Origin: Vespula vulgaris
Taxonomy: Eukaryota > Arthropoda > Insecta > Hymenoptera > Vespidae
Reading direction: 5' to 3'
Assembly (NCBI RefSeq): GCF_905475345.1
Contig: NC_066600.1
Location: 3,692,001-3,756,000, forward strand
DNA: 64,000 nucleotides
Part shown: positions 52,758 to 64,000 of the stretch, piece after piece
How positions within the stretch are numbered: position 1 is the stretch's first letter
Layout: each line of letters begins with the position of its first letter
Notes under the pieces: model-generated
Told to the model about the DNA's origin: nothing
Seen by the model: the letters and a program-made list of their open reading frames with translations, nothing else
Database searches by the model: none
Position numbers and translations under genes: made by a program

Positions 52758-52907
52758 AAGTTGTGAGACGGAAGCCAAGCCTTGTGTGAAAGTATGCGCT
52801 GTAGTGAACGCTCGGTAGAGTTTAGTATCGATTGGTCCGAGATATATTAAAGTGCCTCTTGGAGTGTCGAATAACGTAGGAGTGATCGATTTGTGTTTGT
52901 GCATGAA

Positions 52908-54570
52908 ATGGTGCAAGGGATAATGTACGTTTCGTTTTTATTCGTAGCGATATCAGTAGGTGTGTTCGCTACAGCATCTGATAACGAGGTATGCGTTCAA
53001 AGATTCATTTTAACGATGATAACTAGTTCACGTAGAAAATTCTCTGTAATAATTCTTATAGACAAGGTCGACGTTATCAAACGAGATATACAACTTTACT
53101 AGCAAAGTTACGAACATAACTGATGATAAAGGATTTTGGGATTGGATTTATTCTTTACTCGCTAAACCAACAACAACGACGATACCGCCATCGATAATGG
53201 AACCTGAGATTAAATGTTCTTCGTGTAGTATGTACAAAATAGTATTAAATGTTAGAACGTTTTATTTGTTAGATCGTATTTAAGGATTATATCGATCATT
53301 TTATTTTTCAGCTTGTGGTTTGGCTAATACACAGAAACGAATTGTTGGAGGCGTTGAAACGAAAGTAAATCAATATCCATGGATGGCATTGTTGAGATAT
53401 AAGAAACGTTTCTATTGCGGTGGGTCTATTATAAATTCTAGATACGTTTTAACCGCAGCTCACTGCGTCGACAGGTACGATGACGTCACATCCTATAGTA
53501 TCGATCTTAATTTTATTTTTCATAATCGATTTCATCGTGCGATTTCTCTCTAGGTTCGAGCCAAGTTTAATGTCTGTCGTTCTTTTGGAACACGATCGAA
53601 ACTCCACGATCGAATCTCAAGTGCAAGAATACAAGGTGGAAGAAGTTATAAAGCATAGTGGTTACTCAATCGTAAATTATAACAATGATATCGCTTTGCT
53701 CAAATTGAACAGTGTCGTCACGTTCGAGGGTTTAATGAGGCCAGTATGTTTGCCGGAGAAAGGTACGTTTCAGAGACTTCTTTTTTTTTGGCGAATACAG
53801 ATTCCACATCAACATTTGGTATCACTATCGTGTAATATTCGATGATATTATTTTATATAAATCTTTTTCGATAACGTATAACTGAGAATTGCTGAGTGTC
53901 AAATATTAACTTTTAAGAAGATGTAGTAAATTAAGTAATCGATCGTGAAAGAATTAAAGTATAATTTATTTAAAATGATACAAATGGAGTTTTTAGAAAA
54001 TGAGTTTTTTTTTTTCTTTTTTAAGGAAAAACGTATGCCGGATCGGTGGGTATCGTAACCGGATGGGGCGCTGTTCAAGAATCAGGACCTATTTCAAATA
54101 CTTTGCAAGAAGTTATGGTCCCTATACTTAGCAATACTGAATGCCGTACAATGAATTATCCATCGAGAAGGATCACTGATAATATGATCTGTGCAGGATA
54201 CGCGGAAGGAAGCAAGGATTCTTGTCAAGTATATCGAAAATTGTTTTAATCGATCATTATGATCGATCGTTGATCATTGATTACAGATTTAGTATATTTC
54301 GAATTTTTTTTAGGGTGACAGTGGTGGTCCATTACACGTCCTCAATGATATCGTACATCATATCGTTGGTAAAAATCCCTTGTTTTTTTTTTTATTACAT
54401 AAAGTAAATTATTAAAATTTTGTACTCACTAAATTTCCCATTCATCGTGTATAGGTGTAGTCTCATGGGGCGAAGGATGTGCGAAACCCATGTATCCTGG
54501 AGTTTACAGTCGAGTAAATCGCTATCTTACATGGATTAAACAGAATACAGTAGACGCTTGTTATTGCTGA
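52908..54570 (+). CDS. Secreted trypsin-like serine protease E
   Basis: Seven exons: 52908-52988, 53062-53227, 53312-53474, 53554-53762, 54026-54228, 54314-54368 and 54455-54570 (330 aa). The ATG at 52908 gives a signal peptide of about 22 residues (a second ATG at 52923 would shorten it). A seven-codon frame starting at 52903 overlaps the start out of frame. The pro-region has a Thr-rich segment and ends KCSSCTCGLANTQKR; cleavage after Arg92 gives IVGG. The triad is His133, Asp182 (NNDIALLK) and Ser277, with Asp271 in the S1 pocket. The protein stops at ACYC, the C-terminal CxC pair. Drosophila relatives are the non-clip proteases of the CG18735/CG4386 type. This is the only cluster member on the plus strand, so an inversion accompanied or followed duplication. 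Confidence 0.9.
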
Positions 54571-55069
54571 CATAGATAAACGATCGACAGAGACTGCTTA
54601 ATCAACTTTTAAATGATCTTAATACTCGTACATGATACTTAATAATATGATAAAACGAAGACACGTTAAAACGAAATAGATAATAGTAAATCAAGTATTT
54701 ATATATATATATATATTTATATTAGAATATTTTATATTTGTATGATAAAGATAAAAAATGAAGAGAAGAAAGAAGAAAATATTAGCATCTCAATATTTAT
54801 TTTAATATCTAAAATGGAATATTTTTTTTCCTTTTTTTAAAAGATCCGATCGAATGGAATATAAAAGAAATTTTTATATAAACAATTATTGATATGAAAA
54901 TAGGAAATAGAAACGTGATTGAAATGTGAAACGAATCAGCTTGAGTGTAACGCTGATAACATATGTACAGGCGTTCTACACACGTATATGAACGCACATA
55001 TACGAAACCAAGTTATGAAATCGTTGGGCGTGCGCGCGTTCGTGCCGGGACAGTGGCTACGTAGTAAAC
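54571..55069. other. Spacer and RUFY upstream promoter region
   Basis: AT-rich after protease E, turning GC-rich with CpGs and GCGCG motifs at about 55020-55070, immediately before the first RUFY ATG. This fits a TATA-less broad promoter. Confidence 0.45.
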
Positions 55070-57455
55070 ATGGCCGCGGAGAGCAGCGAAGGTTTGCCAA
55101 TATCTCCGTCCGAGAAATCGTTGACCGGTAGTTTAGTGTCCGATGAAAATGAAAAAACCGTTTCACGTTCACCTTCGAGTTATTCCATACGGGAAGATAA
55201 ATGGCCGGATTTGGTGGTGTCGAGACCTAAAAAATTGGACGCATGGTGGTCGCCGAGACGTAAGTACAAACAACATACCAAACAGAATCGAACGACACGA
55301 GCGCTATCTTCTTTTCGTACGATCATGCGCTACCCACCATTGGACAATTTTGGCGGGGTTTTTTAAACGCACATTTACAATTCGACGTGTTTATTTCGAG
55401 AAATGTTTATTACGACGTTGAACGTTTCAATAATTTTTCTTATCATTTTTACCAGGCATAAAAGAAGTTAAGCGATTTTTAGAAAGTATACGTTTTTTTT
55501 TGTTTTTCTTTTTTTTATCTAAATAGAATATTCATTAATTTGTGTAATATTAACAACACAGATATAACGTTAAAATTGATGTTGGTAATATACATATGTG
55601 TGTGTGTGTGTGTGGGCGAAGATTTGACATAGTCTGACATGTATTCTTATCGTCGAATTTGCGATAAGTTTGACGATTAATTCTGACCTCGCGTTGATGT
55701 TTTACCGACCCGTTGGACCATTCATCGTTACGTAATATAGGAGATTCGTCGAGAGATGTCGTTATGCTCGCTATCGTACCTATCGATTATCGTAGGTGGA
55801 GACAACATCGGCGGGAAAATCAATAACATCTCCGCGCCGGTGATACGCCATTTTCATCGTGAAATGTTCCACCATCGACGTAACGTGTATCATCAAGCAT
55901 TCGACGGTTGTTTAGACGTAATATTTTGGGAATAATTCGTTCTATTCGGCGAAACGTTAAAGTTTTAACACGTACGAGAAACAGTTACGATGTTGTTACG
56001 ATATTTTCGAATATTAGTCGACAAAGTATCTTTTGTAATTCGCAAGGATGTTTCAATGCGAGGTGGAACACTTGTTTAAATAAACAAGATATATTACAAG
56101 ATCTCATCCGCTATCTATCTTAACGAGGACACGATTTGAGAGACATCTGAAGAATAATATCGGCAAGGATCAAGGATTAGAAGAGAAAGAAGATAAATCT
56201 GTCTGCATTGCGGAACGACATCGTAATATCAAGTTGGTTACATTCGATCGATACAGTCTCGAGGTCATCGGTGTGAGGAAAGAGAAGGAGAAAAGACATC
56301 GCGTTTTTCTGGAAGGATCTTCTATGCGGCAAGAACCCCAGAGCGGCTTGAAAACGCGACCTCCGGTCGATCACGGTGGTCTTCATCACGGCGGGGTCAT
56401 GCTCGAAGAGGACATGGCCGGTGCCCAGGACACGATTTATCTTTGCAATTTTCGCGTGTCCGTTGATGGCGAGTGGCTCTGTTTAAAGGAACTTCAGGAC
56501 GTTGAGTTTTCTCTGCAAGACTCGATACAACGTTCGCCTTCGCCACCGTTACCTCTCAGTGGTATTGATCCTCATCGTCATCGGCAACAGCTGTTACCCG
56601 AGCAGCGGGATTTTCGCGATGCATTACCGCCAAGTCCACCGCCGCCATTGCGTCACGTCTCAAGCTTGTGTCTGTACTCTTCTGCTTCTTCTTTCTTTCC
56701 CTCTTTCAGCATTCTTTCCATCGTCGTTCGATTCCATTTCCAAGTACTTAATCCTTGTTATCCCTACATCCACTAACATATATTTTCAATACGGTGTTCT
56801 TCGTTATCAAATATCTATCTTTAAAATCTGTAATCGTTAAAGTTTCGGTATTTTTCTTATATTCGAAAGTGACAGCGAATTTATTTCATTTTTTTATTTT
56901 AATTCTTTCTTTTCTCTTTTCGTTTTATATGACAATCATCGGACAATTAAACGGTTATTACAAATAGTTGAAAGATCTTACGAGAAGATACCTCTGATCT
57001 ATATCTGAAACATGATTCACCACGTGGGCGAGTCTTTCTATCGATTCCGTACGTTTTTACATGCTTCATACTTTTCATACGGTCTCGCTTTCACGATATA
57101 GTCTATACCTTCAAACCCGAGTCACGCGAACACTCTGTTTACGTTAACGATTGCACTATCTGCTTGCACGTTTTTCCGCATTTCGCATGAATTTCGACCG
57201 TGCTTTTTTTATCAATCACGATTCTTATCTAACTTTTTCAAAAAAAAAACAAAAAAAAAACAAAAAAAGACAACAACAAAAGAAGAAAAAAACAAAAAAG
57301 AAAATCGAAAGAAACAAACAAAATAAGAACAGAAAAGAATCTAAATCTATTCACATACGCTTTTGCGCCTATGGCTTTGTGCTTTTCATAATTTTGTAAG
57401 TCGAATCATAATTGGCAAATCGAAAATTATACGAACGAATACAAAAAATAGAAAA

Positions 57456-57507
<52 letters not shown>

Positions 57508-60500
57508 TGAGAGAGTGAGAGAATGAGAGAGAAAGAAAAAGAGAGAGAGAGAGATAAAAGGAAAAGAAAAAAATTTTGGACATTGAAAGTTGTGAAAGAT
57601 GAAAACGGAAGGAATATTTTTGCAGCACGAGACCCGGTGATCATCGAAAGGAGTAATCTCGTAAATATTTCAAAGTTAATCGTGAAAGAGCTCATCGAAA
57701 CTTCTTTAAAATATGGCCGCATGCTCGATTCGGATCATATGCCTCTGCAACATTTCTTCATCGTTCTCGAGCATGTACTCAGGCACGGTTTACGACCGAA
57801 GAAGGTAAAGGAGTAACATCGAAGTGATCGTATCGATCAATTAACGACGATTCAACAATTCGATTGCAGGGTTTACTTGGACCCAAGAAGGAGCTTTGGG
57901 ACATCCTTCAGCTTGTGGAGAAATACTGCCCTGAAGCGCAAGATATTACTTCCAGTATTCGCGATTTGCCGACGGTTAGGTACCACGCGTTTCATTTCTT
58001 TTTCATTATCACTTTCTCGAATATGTTTCGCTTCATCTTTCATAGGAATATTCATTGATAACAAAAACGATCGATTCGTTAATCTTTCATTTGAATAATT
58101 TTGATTATTAAGTCATAATTTCTTAATTTGTAACATAAATGATGTAGTATTGCTGACAATTATCTTGCCAATATGAGTTTAAAAGATTCTCAATTTTAAA
58201 ATATAACATGAATATAGAAAAAAGAAAAGAAACGAAATACATTAATAATTAACATATTTTACTTATTTTAAAAGATTTGTATTAAAAAATTCTAATCGAT
58301 TTGAAGAATTTAGGGATTACGATTTTAGTTTGAAATGAATTAAGAATTATCGTCTTTTTTGTTTTTGAATCATTGCATATTCCTATTGTCCGGATCGATC
58401 ATTTTTCAGAGCCTCATTATTTTCAGAACTGCCATGGGTCGGGCGCGTGCCTGGCTTCGAATGGCACTCATGCAAAAGAAGTTAGCAGACTACTTAAAGA
58501 TTTTGATCGATCACAAGGACGACATTTTGTCTGAATATTTCGAGCCAGACGCTCTGATGATGAGCGAGGAGGCTATCGTGGTAATGGGTTTGTTGGTGGG
58601 TTTGAATGTGATCGATTGCAATTTCTGCGTAAAGGTCAGTTCATAGAAAACTAACAAACAAACAAACAAACAAACAAACAAGCAGACAGATAGACAGACA
58701 AACAGACAGACAAACAAACGAGCAAACAAATAAATAAAAAAAAGATACGATAGAAATCATTGAAGTCGAATTAATATATCGAACTCGTATATTCTCGCGA
58801 TAGGAAGAAGATCTCGATTGTCAACAAGGTGTGATCGATTTTTCGTTATACTTGCGTAATAGTAATCATATACCTGGAGAATCACCTGACGACGAACTCG
58901 AAAATGACAACATGACAACAGTTCTCGATCAAAAGAATTACATCGAGGAACTTAATCGGCACTTGAAGTAAATCCTTTATCGATAATTAACGATTCCCTT
59001 AACGATTATTCGTGAAACGTTCGGTGACGAATAAAACGACGTTTTTAGCGCCACTGTGACGAATCTCCAAGCCAAACTCGAAACTCTAACTACGACGAAT
59101 GCTCTCATGAAAGAAGATCTGTCTATCGCAAAGAATAATTTTCTATCGCTTCAAGAGGAAAATAGACAGCTTAAGAAAGAATTAGGGATTGAAATTAAGG
59201 ATGCTAACGAGGTATTCTTCTTATTCATCGTAGATGAACGTGTTATTTGGCGATTAGAAGTATTTGGTCACTTGGTATAATTTTTTTAGAATGGCAAGGC
59301 TCCTATTAAAATAACCGAAACTACGACGGAAATCGAAGAGCTTAGAAGTAGACTCGAATCAGAGAAGAAATTGCGACAGGACACAGAGAAGGAGTTGCAA
59401 TTACAGGTCCGCGTTGATATTTTAATCTAATCGGAAATAAAAATTATCGTTGATTGTTCTTTTAATAAAACGAACGATCTCGAAATAGATAAGCATGAAG
59501 TCCGAGATGGAGGTGGCGATGAAATTGTTAGAGAAAGACATCCACGAGAAGCAGGACACCATAATATCGCTTAGGCAACAACTCGACGACATCAAGCTGA
59601 TCAATTTGGAGATGTACAAAAAATTACAGGTGATTCGAATCGTTTTCTCATAAGCGAAGTTAATCTCATCATTTCTTGAAATGTTATATTAACGATACTA
59701 ATTAATCTTAGGGTGAATTCATAAGACATGTCTAACAATTAATTTTACAATATCACGCGGTCGTAGAGGAATAAAATAATTAGTTTATGTTACGTTTATT
59801 ATATCAGAATCGAGGATTTTCTTTTGATTTATTTTCTCGCAAATACTTACTACTTGGCACTGGATAAGTAGAAAGTGGAATGTTAGTTAAGTTAGGCCCT
59901 CGAACGGAACCTCTCGGCAGTCTAATCTCCTTTTTTTAACTCACGTTTCAGATTTTATCAGGTACAGGGAGTCCTACGAGGGGCAAGCCCGAATACTCGC
60001 GGCAATTAGGTCTTCTTTTGTTTCTTTTCGTTCGTTCAAAGCGTAAGACTAGGCGTCTCTCTATTCTCTGTTTCTGGATGTGTTTCCCTTGTAGGAGTGC
60101 GAGCACGAGCTGACGCAGAAGGGCGAGATGGTGAGCCGGCTTCACGCCAAGACCAATCAGATCGGCAAGATTCTGAATAATCTCGAGAAGTACAATCACC
60201 TGATGAAGGATGGAGAAAATGTTCGGAGTCCGACAACGCCGTGTAACGCATCGAAGTCTATCCTAAACAAAAACAGTCCGACCTCGCCAAGAGGTTCGGC
60301 TTTTGGAACGGAAAATGTTGGGGCCGATCGAACGTCAGGCGATCATCAGCAACGTAACATTGATAATAAACGGGCGAAAGAATCGTGTGAAAAATCTAAA
60401 AGGAGCAAATCCAACGACGACGTTGTCGCAACGAATGTTATTAACGAAAAAAAGCCCGTTAAAGAATGAAGAAATTCTTCGTTTCGTCAATTCTCTTTAG

Positions 60501-62372
60501 CGTCAAGTCTACTACTTGTTAGAAATCTCTTTTTCTACACGACTTGTAATAAGCGATACTTGATAGCAATTTCATCGCAATTTCGACCTTCTCGCTTATC
60601 GCGTGAAATGTCGCTTTCCTATATGCGCTCCTTTTTACACGTTGATTCGCGCGTTTCATCGATTATCATATCTCTCGCACGACGTTCGATCGCGAACATC
60701 GACTCGAAATATTCATATCTCTTCGAGATAATATGCGCCGATATCGAGAGAAAATCTACAATCATAAAACGTTTTATCTCTACACAGGCGCAGGATTATA
60801 CAGGACAATAATCCCGAGAATAGTTTTCTGCGAGTCCCTATTATCCTATATTTCTCAGAAGAAACACAAGTACGCGGCGATTCGATTTCTATTCTCTTCT
60901 TTCCTGATTCCATCGGATTTATTATTTATTTCGATCTCGAAGAACTCGTTCTTTTTTTTCTCTCTTGTACTGAAGAAGAATTTATTTCAGGAATGCGAAG
61001 CTTCGCTTAATCATAAGACAGAACTGATCAAAAAACTGGAGGCTAAGACACTGTCGATGACTGAGACATTCCAGAAACTGGATGAACAGTACGTTTGTTT
61101 GTCTTTCATTATTGTTAAGATTGTATATAATGCATTTATTCGATTATTACTATATTGAATTTCTATTGTTTCGTGAATATCCAAACGATGGTTTTTATAT
61201 TTCATTCGTTAATATCTATTTCGTAATTATGTCTATAAAACATTTTCCTTCATTTATTGATCAAATAATTGCGATAGACAAAATTTAAATATCTATGATT
61301 GAAATATTACATTTATAATCGATCTGTCGCTTTATCGAACGGCCAGTTTCAATCTTATCACGAACGACGATCGTGCATTTGTGATTCATTGAGCGACTAT
61401 ATAATTATAGAGTATTTATTTTTTACGTAGAAGTACCGCTGAAAAATCGATTTAAAAGAAATAGGATACGTAGCTGAAAAGATTATGCTACGCATTGAGA
61501 TCTCGTGATGGGGATATTAGCAAACCTTCACTAATGGCTACTCGATAAGACTTACCTCGGTGTATAACATATAATTAGGATTATCGAAATATACGATATA
61601 CAAATATATATATATATACACACATATATATATTATATAATAATATCTTTCGCAATAATCAAGTAAATTTATACTCAATTAGGGGATTTCTGTCGAGATC
61701 ATAGTAAAACATAATTCTACATCAACTAATTGTATTTTTCATCACTCATTTCATCATTATCTCTCCTTCGTTTAAAAAAAAACCGTTTTTGTATTTAAGG
61801 AACTGAATTTGCGATCGTTCTTCTTTCGTAAATATTATCATATCGATCGAGCAATAGAAACACCGTATCGTTCGTTGCTCGAACGTATTGGCATTGAAAT
61901 CATCGAAATTGCATCGTTTCGTTCGAATGAAAATGAAATATTTTCGATGATCAATTTAATCAGAGGTGCCATTTATTGTATAAGCATCGGGCTATTGGGT
62001 TGTCACGATTTGCACCGAGACGCTAAGCATGCTTGTACTAATGCTACAAACAATAAAATCATCAAATAAAACGATTTGAAGTTTGTTAATCCTTAGTCGA
62101 TCAAACTGTTTTTTATATTTTCTTTGTTATTAAAATTTTTCATTTATTACGAGATACGGAGATCGTTTGTTCCACGTTAATAGAAGGTAAGTTCAGTATA
62201 TTAAATATTAGTAACTATAGAGAAAAAGTAGAGGGCAAATCAAAGTTGGCGTTAAGCCGACGGCTTTTATTTCCCACGGTATGATTTCAATTGCGAATTC
62301 TTGAACAAAACGTTCGGACTTCCCGTGTCGCTTTGGGAACAATACGTGCTTTTGAATAATTATATAAAAGTG

Positions 62373-62412
<40 letters not shown>

Positions 62413-63770
62413 GGAGAGAGAGAGTGTGTGTGTGTTTGAGAGAATAACTTTGGACGGAAGATCTCAAAACTTTCCTCTTATTATTATACATTCAATCTTT
62501 GAAATAATATCATTAAAATTATTGAAATAACAAGATTACAGACTCAAATCGAGTATCCTGAAGGCTTTCTCTCTATTCTGTCACGTTAATTCGGGCTCTT
62601 TCAATGGTTCCCACTGATATGCAGAGAGCGATTAGTTAGACTTAACCAGTTTTAGTGTTCCTATTGTCTTAGACCGTTGCCAATTAAACGCACAAGTTCA
62701 AGAAAATCCCTCAAAATCGATGCAACTTCGTATTTCAAATCTCTCGGTGTAATAGTTTAAATGAATTTTCATGAAAATGTAGAAGAGAACGTTCGTTGAA
62801 CGTGGTAACTAACGAGTCGCAAAACAGTTCCATAAATACAGTTTTTAAAAGGGTGGAGAAAGATTTTCTCCCTTATCGGCCCAGAGTAAATTACTTTCAC
62901 TTTTCGTCCACGCTCATTCATCACAATTACATTTAGGATCATTACGCGTATTCATCGTCGACATAATTACGTTAAGTTACGTTACTTGTTCCGTTAAAAA
63001 GAGCCAATGCTTTTAAGAATTAAGGTCGAGCGATGTGACTTAATTAGGCGCAAGGAATTGGACGGAGTTAGAGCAAGGACGGAGGAGAAGGCTAAGGTCC
63101 TAGCTGCCGAGGCGGCCGAGAGGACAGCTCGAGCTAAGGACGTTGAGAGGGAACTACATGTGGAACGAGAATGGAGAACGTCCCTACAGGAATCATCGAT
63201 CTCCAACGCAGAAAGGATTTCTCAATTACGCCAAGAAAACGATCAGCTGAAGCAAGTATCAGAAGTAAGATATACTTTTTACTTTTCCTTTTTTCTTCCT
63301 TCTTTTACTATTTTCTTTCGTTTAACAATCCCGGAGAAAGTTTTCAGCGAACTTAAGGAAACTTTAATTTATTTTTCGTTTCTTTTAAGCTACGTTTAAA
63401 ATATTATGTTTCGAGGGGTTCCTTTTTAAAGGCAAAAGAAAAAGGATAAATAAATAAAGAAATAAATACGAGACAAAGAAGAAAAAAGAATAGAAATAAC
63501 GGAAAATGCAATCGTCTATTTCAGAAATACGTAACGCTGCAGGAGGAGTATTACGCGTTAAAGGAGATCTGCTCGGAACAGGAAAGAACCCTGGAGGAAC
63601 TTGGGGTGCAGTTGAGCGCAGCGAAACTGGCGACGGTCGAATTACGTGAGGCTGCTGACAATGCTCAATGGCAGTCGCAGCAAGATGGCGGCGGGACTGC
63701 GTGGGCGGACGATCGACAGGTCACCCATTGCAAGGGTTGTAATCGTGAATTCAACATCACTCGTCGTAAG
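55070..63770 (+). CDS. RUFY-family RUN and FYVE domain protein (3'-partial)
   Basis: Long form: 55070-55259, 57626-57804, 57870-57979, 58427-58634, 58804-58967, 59049-59211, 59290-59406, 59489-59629, 60991-61088, 63048-63264 and 63525-63770. That is 611 codons in perfect phase, and it runs off the window. The RUN domain (about 65-210) shows family segments such as MGRARAWL, ALMQKKLADYLK, GLLVGLNVIDCNFCVK, DLDCQQGVIDFSLYL and LDQKNYIEELNRHL. A coiled coil follows with MEVAMKLLEKDIHEKQDTI. The final exon begins the FYVE finger (WADDRQVTHCKGCNREF...RRK); its HHCR core must lie beyond 64000. Vertebrate RUFY proteins are effectors of small GTPases (Rab, Rap2, Arl8) on endosomes and lysosomes, and FYVE binds PI3P. 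One insect gene here matches features of both RUFY1/2 and RUFY3. Confidence 0.9.
55597..55614. repeat. (TG)n microsatellite
   Basis: A short TG run in RUFY intron 1. Confidence 0.8.
56324..56561 (+). CDS. Alternative RUFY3-like first coding exon
   Basis: An open frame from the first in-frame ATG (56324; others at 56399 and 56414) encodes DTIYLCNFRVSVDGEWLCL, closely matching the N-terminus peculiar to vertebrate RUFY3 (ETIYLCKFRVSMDGEWLCL). A Pro-rich tail follows. A donor at 56562 (GTATTG) ends the exon in phase 1, the phase needed by the RUN exon at 57626 and shared with the 55070-55259 exon, so the two are interchangeable first exons. The donor is weak, and GTCTGT about 115 bp downstream is an alternative. 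A second promoter would lie in 55700-56320. Confidence 0.7.
57459..57556. repeat. (GA)n microsatellite upstream of the RUN exon
   Basis: An imperfect GA tract in the intron, ending about 70 bp before the acceptor at 57625. Frames running through it into the RUN exon on the plus strand are artefacts. Confidence 0.9.
58652..58735. repeat. (CAAA)n/(CAGA)n repeat in a RUFY intron
   Basis: Tetranucleotide units directly after the donor of the 58427-58634 exon. Confidence 0.85.
60095..60469 (+). CDS. Alternative terminal (or cassette) RUFY exon
   Basis: The acceptor CTTGTAG at 60094 joins in phase 0 to the exon ending 59629. The exon opens ECEHELTQKGEMVSRLHAKT, a duplicate of the 60991-61088 exon (ECEASLNHKTELIKKLEAKT); I count 11 of 32 identities. 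Read-through continues about 90 codons of Ser/Lys/Asn-rich sequence to TGA at 60467-60469, giving a FYVE-less protein of about 548 aa, like the short vertebrate RUFY3 isoform. A GTACAA donor at 60190, at the position homologous to the donor of the sister exon and in the same phase 2, would instead make it a mutually exclusive internal exon. Confidence 0.75.
   Translation, partial: ECEHELTQKGEMVSRLHAKTNQIGKILNNLEKYNHLMKDGENVRSPTTPCNASKSILNKNSPTSPRGSAFGTENVGADRTSGDHQQRNIDNKRAKESCEKSKRSKSNDDVVATNVINEKKPVKE
60991..61088 (+). CDS. Duplicated RUFY coiled-coil exon used for the FYVE form
   Basis: The 98-bp exon has acceptor TTATTTCAG and donor GTACGT. Phases 0 and 2 fit the 59629 and 63048 exons exactly. 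It continues the coiled coil toward the FYVE domain. It is the sister of the 60095 exon and cannot follow that exon's read-through form. Confidence 0.75.
61089..63047. other. Long RUFY intron
   Basis: AT-rich with a (GA)n(TG)n microsatellite at 62372-62436. An open stretch at 61800-62069 follows an AAG acceptor-like site and ends near AATAAA-like sequence, but shows no similarity to the RUFY coiled coil; I do not call it an exon. Confidence 0.5.
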
Positions 63771-64000
63771 GTAATCAAACTTTTTAATTACCCCTAGATC
63801 AACTACCTATCCCATTCTTCCCTTTTACTTGATCAGTCTTTGCCGTTCTCTGAACCAGCCTTTCCATCGAATCGACATAGACTACGAGACACCTTCCTTA
63901 ATTGTTCAATTATCCCCTGCGGACCTGGAAATTGCTGCTTCATCGTCAAAACTCTATCTACGGCCTTGTAAACAACTACCAGATGCTTCACATCCGATGA
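63771..64000. other. RUFY intron, truncated by the window edge
   Basis: Starts at the GTAATC donor after the first half of the FYVE finger. No continuation exon with the expected HHCRxCG core is visible before the end. Confidence 0.5.

Noticed and set aside
52893..52907. An upstream start for protease E.
   Set aside because: The codon is GTG; the ATG at 52908 begins the hydrophobic signal sequence.
61800..62069. Possible third alternative RUFY terminal exon after an AAG acceptor, phase 0, ending near AATAAA-like sequence.
   Set aside because: No coiled-coil character or similarity to the duplicated exons; it is compatible with a chance ORF. RNA-seq would be needed to revive it.

Overview
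This looks like AT-rich nuclear DNA from an insect, most likely a hymenopteran. That placement is an inference from protein similarity, the short introns and the many (GA)n/(TA)n/(CATA)n microsatellites; no species marker is present. Genes are split by GT-AG introns, many of them 60-200 bp, and there are no bacterial-type operons. All exon models below were built by hand from splice signals and reading-frame phase, and every junction in the eight gene models keeps frame.

Positions 1-29,600 are a gene desert: microsatellites, AT-rich filler, several islands of higher GC, a 35-bp-armed inverted repeat, a 59-bp tandem duplication, one miRNA-like hairpin and some candidate regulatory sites. I found no protein gene there that I can support. 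From 29,690 the window becomes gene-dense. A minus-strand class II glycerate-kinase (DUF4147/MOFRL) homologue has lost its glycine-rich active-site motif and gained a lysine-rich N-terminus and a cysteine-rich tail. It is divergent from a plus-strand TGN38/TGOLN2-like trans-Golgi membrane protein, which has a well-spaced TATA/initiator promoter.

Positions 37,386-54,570 hold a cluster of five secreted trypsin-like S1A serine proteases: four in tandem on the minus strand and one inverted on the plus strand. All keep the catalytic His/Asp/Ser and the trypsin-type Asp in the S1 pocket. They share intron positions, a Cys-rich stretch just before the catalytic domain and a Cys-containing C-terminus, so they arose by local duplication. 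The copy at the outer end has an aberrant activation site and a matched loss of one cysteine at each end.

From 55,070 to the right edge lies a single RUFY-family gene (RUN domain, coiled coils, start of a FYVE domain) on the plus strand. It has two candidate first coding exons, one RUFY3-like. It also has a duplicated pair of phase-matched exons, one of which can read through to a stop and give a FYVE-less product. The rest of the FYVE domain lies beyond the window.
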